A stretch of 16,774 nucleotides of DNA from JBFGCM01 sp041581135 (GTDB lineage Bacteria > Actinomycetota > Acidimicrobiia > Spongiisociales > UBA5794). Location of the stretch: contig JBFGCM010000081.1 in the NCBI GenBank assembly GCA_041581135.1, positions 1-16,774 of the forward strand, in the 5' to 3' direction. Positions 13,889 to 16,774 of this stretch are shown here, piece by piece. The notes under the pieces were generated by a model. That model saw nothing but the letters and a program-made list of their open reading frames with translations, did not search any database and was not told the DNA's origin. Position 1 is the first letter of the stretch; each line of letters begins with the position of its first letter. Position numbers and translations under genes: made by a program.

Positions 13889-15453
13889 GCGCCGGCGGTG
13901 TGCCGCAGGAGGCCGACGACCAGCCCGTCGACGACGGCCTGCCACGCGGCGTCGATGATGTTGGTGTGAACGCCGACCGTTCCCCACACGTCGTCGCCGT
14001 CCGAGTGCTCGATGAGCACCCGGACGCGAGCGCTGCTGCCGTCTGACGAATCGAGATCGCGCACGCGAAAATCGGTCAGGCGGAACGAATCGAGCTCGGG
14101 ATAGGCAGGCAACAGGGCCCCGCGGAGCGCTCGGTCGAGTGCGCTCACCGGCCCGTCGCCCTCCTTGGTGGTGACCAGGCGCTCGTTGCCGACGAACACC
14201 TTGACGGTCGCCTCGGCGCTGACCTCACCGCCGCGGTTCTCGATGAAGACCCGGTAGGACTCCAACTCGAAGAAGTCCTGCTTCCAGCCTTGGGCCGCTC
14301 GCAGCAACAACTCGAACGAGCCATCGGCCGCTTCGAACTGGAATCCCTGGTGCTCCAGCTCCTTGATGCGGTCGACGACGGCCTGCGCCGCATTCCCATC
14401 GAGCTCCAGCCCCTGTGCCTTCGCCTTGGCCAACACCGTCGAGCGGCCCGCCAGCTCTGAGACGACCACCCGGGTGGCGTTGCCGACGGCTTCCGGAGCG
14501 AGGTGCTCGTAGGCGTCGGCCCGCCGCGCCAGAGCCGATGTGTGAAGGCCCGCCTTGTGCGTGAAGGCCGACGTACCCACATAGGGGAGATGGGGGTCGA
14601 GGGTGAGGTTCACGATCTCGGCGATGTGGTGCGAGATGGTGGTGAGCCGGGCCAGGCGCTCCTCGGGCAGCGCACCCAGTCCCATCTTGAGGGAGAGGTT
14701 GGGGATCACCGAACACAGGTCGGCATTGCCGGTGCGTTCTCCGTAGCCGTTGATGCAGCCCTGGACCTGATGGGCACCGACCTTGACCGCCGTCAGCGAG
14801 TTGGCGACGGCGAGGCCGGTGTCGTTGTGGAAGTGGCAACCCACAGATCGTTCCGGAAGCACCTCGGCCATGGTGCCGACGATGCGTTCCACGTCGTCGG
14901 ACAAGAACCCGCCGTTCGTGTCGCACAGCACCAGGCGCTCGGCGCCGGCGTCCGCTGCGGCGCGAACCACCGCAGTGGCGAACTCCCGGTTGTCTCGATA
15001 CCCGTCGAAGAAGTGCTCTGCGTCGAAGAACACCCTCCTGCCCTGGCTGCGCAGGTAGTCGATGGAGTCCTGCACCATGGCCACCGCTTCGTCGGGCGAC
15101 GTGCGCAGCGCATGCTCGACGTGGTAGTCCCACGCCTTGCCGACGAGGCAGATCACGTCGGTGTTGGCGGCGAGCAACGCGGCCAGCTGAGGATCGTCCT
15201 GGGGCAGCACGCCGGCCCGGCGGGTCGCCCCGAAGGCGACGAGGGTGGCGTGCTCCAGTTCCAGTTCGGTTTGGGCGCGCTGGAAGAATTCGTCGTCTTT
15301 GGGGTTGGCCCCGGGCCAGCCACCCTCGACATAGTCCACTCCGAGGTGGTCCAGGAGCCGAGCGACGCGCAGCTTGTCGCCTGCCGTCAGCGAGATGCCC
15401 TCTTGCTGGGTCCCGTCGCGCAGGGTGGTGTCATAGATCTCGACGTGGTGCAT
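13885..15453 (-). CDS. cimA: (R)-citramalate synthase
   Basis: This 522-residue enzyme condenses acetyl-CoA and pyruvate to (R)-citramalate, the first step of the threonine-independent route to 2-oxobutyrate and isoleucine. The TIM-barrel domain shows DTTLRDGTQQEG (8-19), metal-binding HFHND (207-211) and NGYGERTGNADLC (235-247), all family signatures of LeuA/CimA enzymes. The C-terminal third (about 385-515) fits the LeuA-type regulatory dimer domain that binds the feedback inhibitor. The length suits the long CimA form. Start ATG 15453 has no clear Shine-Dalgarno sequence. An intrinsic terminator and a leader peptide with Ile codons precede it, so transcription is probably attenuated. Isopropylmalate or homocitrate synthase are less likely given the length and motifs. 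Confidence 0.92.
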   Translation of the reverse strand: MHHVEIYDTTLRDGTQQEGISLTAGDKLRVARLLDHLGVDYVEGGWPGANPKDDEFFQRAQTELELEHATLVAFGATRRAGVLPQDDPQLAALLAANTDVICLVGKAWDYHVEHALRTSPDEAVAMVQDSIDYLRSQGRRVFFDAEHFFDGYRDNREFATAVVRAAADAGAERLVLCDTNGGFLSDDVERIVGTMAEVLPERSVGCHFHNDTGLAVANSLTAVKVGAHQVQGCINGYGERTGNADLCSVIPNLSLKMGLGALPEERLARLTTISHHIAEIVNLTLDPHLPYVGTSAFTHKAGLHTSALARRADAYEHLAPEAVGNATRVVVSELAGRSTVLAKAKAQGLELDGNAAQAVVDRIKELEHQGFQFEAADGSFELLLRAAQGWKQDFFELESYRVFIENRGGEVSAEATVKVFVGNERLVTTKEGDGPVSALDRALRGALLPAYPELDSFRLTDFRVRDLDSSDGSSARVRVLIEHSDGDDVWGTVGVHTNIIDAAWQAVVDGLVVGLLRHTAGA

Positions 15454-15471
15454 GGGTGGTACTCGATCGGT

Positions 15472-15502
15472 GGAAAGAAAAGACCCCCCGCAGAGCGGAG
15501 GG
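15472..15502 (-). terminator. Intrinsic terminator in the cimA leader (attenuator)
   Basis: On the - strand CCCTCCGC (15502-15495) pairs with GCGGGGGG (15491-15484) around a TCT loop: 8 bp including one G-U, and directly followed by TCTTTTCTTTCC. On the + strand the stem has a C-A mismatch and no T-tract, so it is directional. No - strand gene ends here, and cimA begins 19 nt further on, so it lies in the cimA leader and must act as an attenuator. Confidence 0.8.
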
Positions 15503-15510
15503 CACGGTGA

Positions 15511-15536
15511 CGCATACGCCGGTCGTGGCGTATGCG
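15511..15536 (-). promoter_or_regulatory. 10-bp hairpin right after the cimA leader-peptide stop codon
   Basis: CGCATACGCC and GGCGTATGCG form a perfect 10-bp stem with a 6-nt loop. In the message it begins one nt after the leader-peptide stop codon (UAA) and ends 8-9 nt before the terminator stem. A ribosome at the stop codon would prevent it from forming, while a ribosome stalled at the Ile codons would not. It does not overlap the terminator, so its role (pausing or competing structure) is unresolved. Confidence 0.6.
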
Positions 15537-15537
15537 C

Positions 15538-15588
15538 TTACGTAATGATGCCCCCGTCGTTGACCGGGGCTCCGGCTGCGGTGTTCAC
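15538..15588 (-). CDS. Putative cimA leader peptide with tandem Ile codons
   Basis: The sixteen codons from GTG 15588 encode MNTAAGAPVNDGGIIT, followed by TAA. The GTG lies 6 nt after a CATACT -10 box of a well-spaced promoter, so the message would be leaderless, as there is no ribosome-binding site. Two adjacent Ile codons (ATC ATT) and a Thr codon come right before the stop, and a hairpin and terminator follow. The downstream gene makes an isoleucine precursor, which fits a ribosome-sensed attenuator. Only two control codons are present and no antiterminator with the expected logic was found, so translation is a prediction. Confidence 0.6.
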   Translation of the reverse strand: MNTAAGAPVNDGGIIT

Positions 15589-15594
15589 GACGGC

Positions 15595-15623
15595 AGTATG
15601 CAGCTCGCTCGGGCAGGCGTCAA
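15595..15623 (-). promoter_or_regulatory. Promoter of the cimA leader transcript
   Basis: On the - strand TTGACG (15623-15618) and CATACT (15600-15595) are separated by 17 nt, matching consensus at 5 and 4 of 6 positions. The start is predicted at 15588, exactly the G of the leader-peptide GTG. Confidence 0.65.
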
Positions 15624-15659
15624 TCTGGGACCGCCGGCCCGAAACGCTGCGTCACACCC

Positions 15660-15688
15660 TTGCAGCGCCCATGGTGCCTCACTATCGT
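15660..15688 (+). promoter_or_regulatory. Promoter of the trpS leader transcript
   Basis: TTGCAG (15660-15665) and TATCGT (15683-15688) are separated by 17 nt. The -10 box ends 7 nt before the ATG of the Trp leader peptide, so transcription should begin at or one base before that ATG. The -35 match is modest (TTG kept). Confidence 0.6.
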
Positions 15689-15695
15689 CACGCCC

Positions 15696-15734
15696 ATGCA
15701 ACGGTACGAGCATTGGTGGTCGGCGAGCCGCTGA
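15696..15734 (+). CDS. Putative trp-type leader peptide upstream of trpS
   Basis: The twelve codons from ATG 15696 encode MQRYEHWWSASR, followed by TGA, with tandem Trp codons at 15714-15719. Trp is the rarest residue, and a Trp pair in a 12-residue frame just ahead of a tryptophan gene is the signature of ribosome-mediated attenuation. The ATG lies 7 nt after a -10 box, so it is predicted to be leaderless; no Shine-Dalgarno sequence is present. An antiterminator candidate and an intrinsic terminator follow before trpS. Confidence 0.75.
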   Translation: MQRYEHWWSASR

Positions 15735-15754
15735 GCCTGCGCGCCCGCTCGTTG
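15721..15754 (+). promoter_or_regulatory. Leader stem 1:2 of the trpS attenuator
   Basis: CGGCGAGC (15721-15728), just after the Trp codons, can pair with GCTCGTTG (15747-15754) over 8 bp with two G-U pairs. It would be blocked by a ribosome stalled at the Trp codons. It encloses the antiterminator segment 15735-15741 in its loop. Confidence 0.45.
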
Positions 15755-15776
15755 TCATACGCCGGTGGCCGCAGGC
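15735..15776 (+). promoter_or_regulatory. Candidate antiterminator pairing of the trpS leader
   Basis: GCCTGCG (15735-15741), directly after the leader stop codon, is perfectly complementary to CGCAGGC (15770-15776), which forms the loop and inner stem of the terminator. A ribosome stalled at the Trp codons should leave 15735-15741 free, while one at the stop codon should cover it. This gives read-through when charged tRNA-Trp is scarce. Only 7 bp are involved, and the outer terminator stem is not directly used. Confidence 0.5.
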
Positions 15777-15790
15777 CCCGGCGTTTCTTC
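15759..15790 (+). terminator. Intrinsic terminator in the trpS leader (attenuator)
   Basis: ACGCCGGTGGCC (15759-15770) pairs with GGCCCCGGCGT (15774-15784) around a GCA loop: 11 bp with one bulged T. TTTCTTC follows directly. It lies 25 nt after the leader-peptide stop and about 70 nt before the trpS start, so it can only act within the trpS leader. Confidence 0.8.
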
Positions 15791-15857
15791 ATGCCAGAGC
15801 GACATGGCACCGTCTCCACGATCAGATGATGAACCCCACAGCGACTGGAAGGTGAGA

Positions 15858-16774
15858 GTGAGCACACGACAGACGGTCTTCTCGGGCCTGCAACCCACGG
15901 GCAACATCCACCTGGGCAATTACCTGGGTGCGCTGAAGAACTGGGTGCGGCTCCAGGACGACTACGACACGGTGTACTGCGTCGTCGATCTCCACGCCAT
16001 CACGGTGCCCTATGACCCGGAGCAGTTCGAACGCGACCGCATCGAGGCCGCCAAGGTGCTCATCGCGGTCGGCATCGACCCCCACCGGTCGCTGTTCTAC
16101 TTCCAGTCGCAGGTGCCCCAGCACTCCGAGCTGGCCTGGATCCTGGGCACGATGACGCCGACCGGAGTGCTCAATCGCATGACCCAGTTCAAGGACAAGG
16201 TGGACCAGGGGTTGCCTGCCAATCTCGGTCTGTACTCCTACCCGGTGCTCATGGCGGCCGACATCCTGCTGTATCGGGCCACCCTCGTGCCCGTGGGGGA
16301 CGACCAGAAGCAGCACCTGGAGATGACGCGGGACCTGGCGGAGCGGTTCAACAACCGCTTCGGCGAGACGTTCCCCGTACCGGAGGCGCTCATTCCCGAG
16401 CACACCGCGCGCATCATGTCGCTCACGGCTCCGTTGGCCAAGATGTCCAAGTCGGATCCGAATGAGCGCAGTCGCGTCCTGTTGCTCGATCCACCCGACG
16501 ACATCCGCAAGAAGATCAAGGGTGCCGTCACCGATTCCGATCCGGAAGTCCGCTTCGATTGGGAGGCCAAGCCGGGGATCTCCAACCTGCTCGAGATCAT
16601 GTCAGGGTGTACGGGGCGTTCCGCGGAGGACCTCGCCGCCGAGTACCAGACCGCCGGCTATGGCGCGTTCAAGGAGGCGGTCGCCGAGGCGGTGATCGCC
16701 GAGCTGGCGCCGGCACGTTCCGCATACAAGGCCTTGGAGGACCGGGAGGTGGCCCGGCTCATGCAGAAGGGGGC
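15858..16774 (+). CDS. trpS: Tryptophanyl-tRNA synthetase (3' end beyond the window)
   Basis: The frame stays open to the window edge (305 codons seen of about 330 usual) and encodes a class I aminoacyl-tRNA synthetase charging tRNA-Trp. Family signatures are FSGLQPTGNIHLGNYLGA with the HIGH-equivalent (residues 14-21), VGDDQKQHLEMTRDLAERFN (146-165) and AKMSKSDP with the KMSKS loop (195-199). The start is GTG 15858, with AAGG about 5 nt upstream; an in-frame GTG at 15852 is an alternative. No other in-frame start lies close upstream. A Trp-codon leader peptide and a terminator precede the gene, so expression probably responds to tRNA-Trp charging. Only the C-terminal end is missing. Confidence 0.95.
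   Translation, partial: MSTRQTVFSGLQPTGNIHLGNYLGALKNWVRLQDDYDTVYCVVDLHAITVPYDPEQFERDRIEAAKVLIAVGIDPHRSLFYFQSQVPQHSELAWILGTMTPTGVLNRMTQFKDKVDQGLPANLGLYSYPVLMAADILLYRATLVPVGDDQKQHLEMTRDLAERFNNRFGETFPVPEALIPEHTARIMSLTAPLAKMSKSDPNERSRVLLLDPPDDIRKKIKGAVTDSDPEVRFDWEAKPGISNLLEIMSGCTGRSAEDLAAEYQTAGYGAFKEAVAEAVIAELAPARSAYKALEDREVARLMQKG

Noticed and set aside
15484..15502. Terminator of an upstream gene on the - strand
   Set aside because: No - strand gene ends upstream; the next gene in that direction is trpS on the + strand. The stem lies in the cimA leader instead.
15541..15857. Riboswitch or T-box upstream of trpS
   Set aside because: I saw no T-box core motif or known aptamer pattern; the short Trp frame and terminator explain the region better.
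1..16774. tRNA, rRNA, CRISPR array, insertion sequence or prophage
   Set aside because: No cloverleaf, repeat-spacer pattern, transposase or integrase motifs were found on either strand.

Overview
The window reads as chromosomal DNA from a high-GC Gram-positive bacterium (Actinomycetota, possibly Acidimicrobiia). The reasons are a GC content near two thirds by eye, frequent GTG starts, 4-bp GTGA/ATGA gene overlaps, several promoters whose -10 box lies 6-7 nt before a start codon (leaderless mRNAs), a fused two-ATPase peptide ABC subunit and a PknB-type kinase. The lineage is an inference. I see no mobile element, CRISPR array, tRNA or rRNA. The window is almost fully coding; the largest gap (15454-15857) is packed with regulatory sequence.

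Layout. (1) 89-2786, + strand: one promoter drives a tight three-gene operon: an SPFH/band-7 protein, a divergent NAD-kinase-fold protein, and an NrtR-like regulator with a catalytically degenerate Nudix domain. Together they suggest an NAD(P)/ADP-ribose-linked membrane or stress module. (2) 2854-9805, - strand: a Ser/Thr protein kinase lies downstream of a complete Dpp/Opp-type peptide importer: TAT-type lipoprotein binding protein, DppB, DppC, and fused DppD-DppF. A 14-bp hairpin separates the binding protein from the permeases. (3) 10052-11550, + strand: a DUF1992 protein and a Thr-rich lipoprotein. (4) 11567-12813: a GNAT acetyltransferase and a CoA-type Nudix hydrolase, divergently transcribed from a region rich in inverted repeats. 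(5) 12803-15453, - strand: citramalate synthase (cimA), translationally coupled to an Nfu_N/HEAT-repeat protein. (6) 15858-end, + strand: tryptophanyl-tRNA synthetase (trpS), cut by the window end.

The most striking part is the 404-bp region between cimA and trpS. It appears to hold two back-to-back transcription attenuators. Toward trpS: a -35/-10 promoter, a leaderless 12-residue peptide with tandem Trp codons (MQRYEHWWSASR), a candidate antiterminator pairing just after the stop codon, and an 11-bp terminator hairpin with a T-tract. Toward cimA: a TTGACG-17-CATACT promoter, a leaderless 16-residue peptide ending in Ile-Ile-Thr, a 10-bp hairpin, and a GC-rich terminator with a T-tract ahead of the gene. 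The Trp leader makes mechanistic sense for sensing charged tRNA-Trp. The Ile leader suits an isoleucine-precursor enzyme, but I could not find an antiterminator with the expected logic there.
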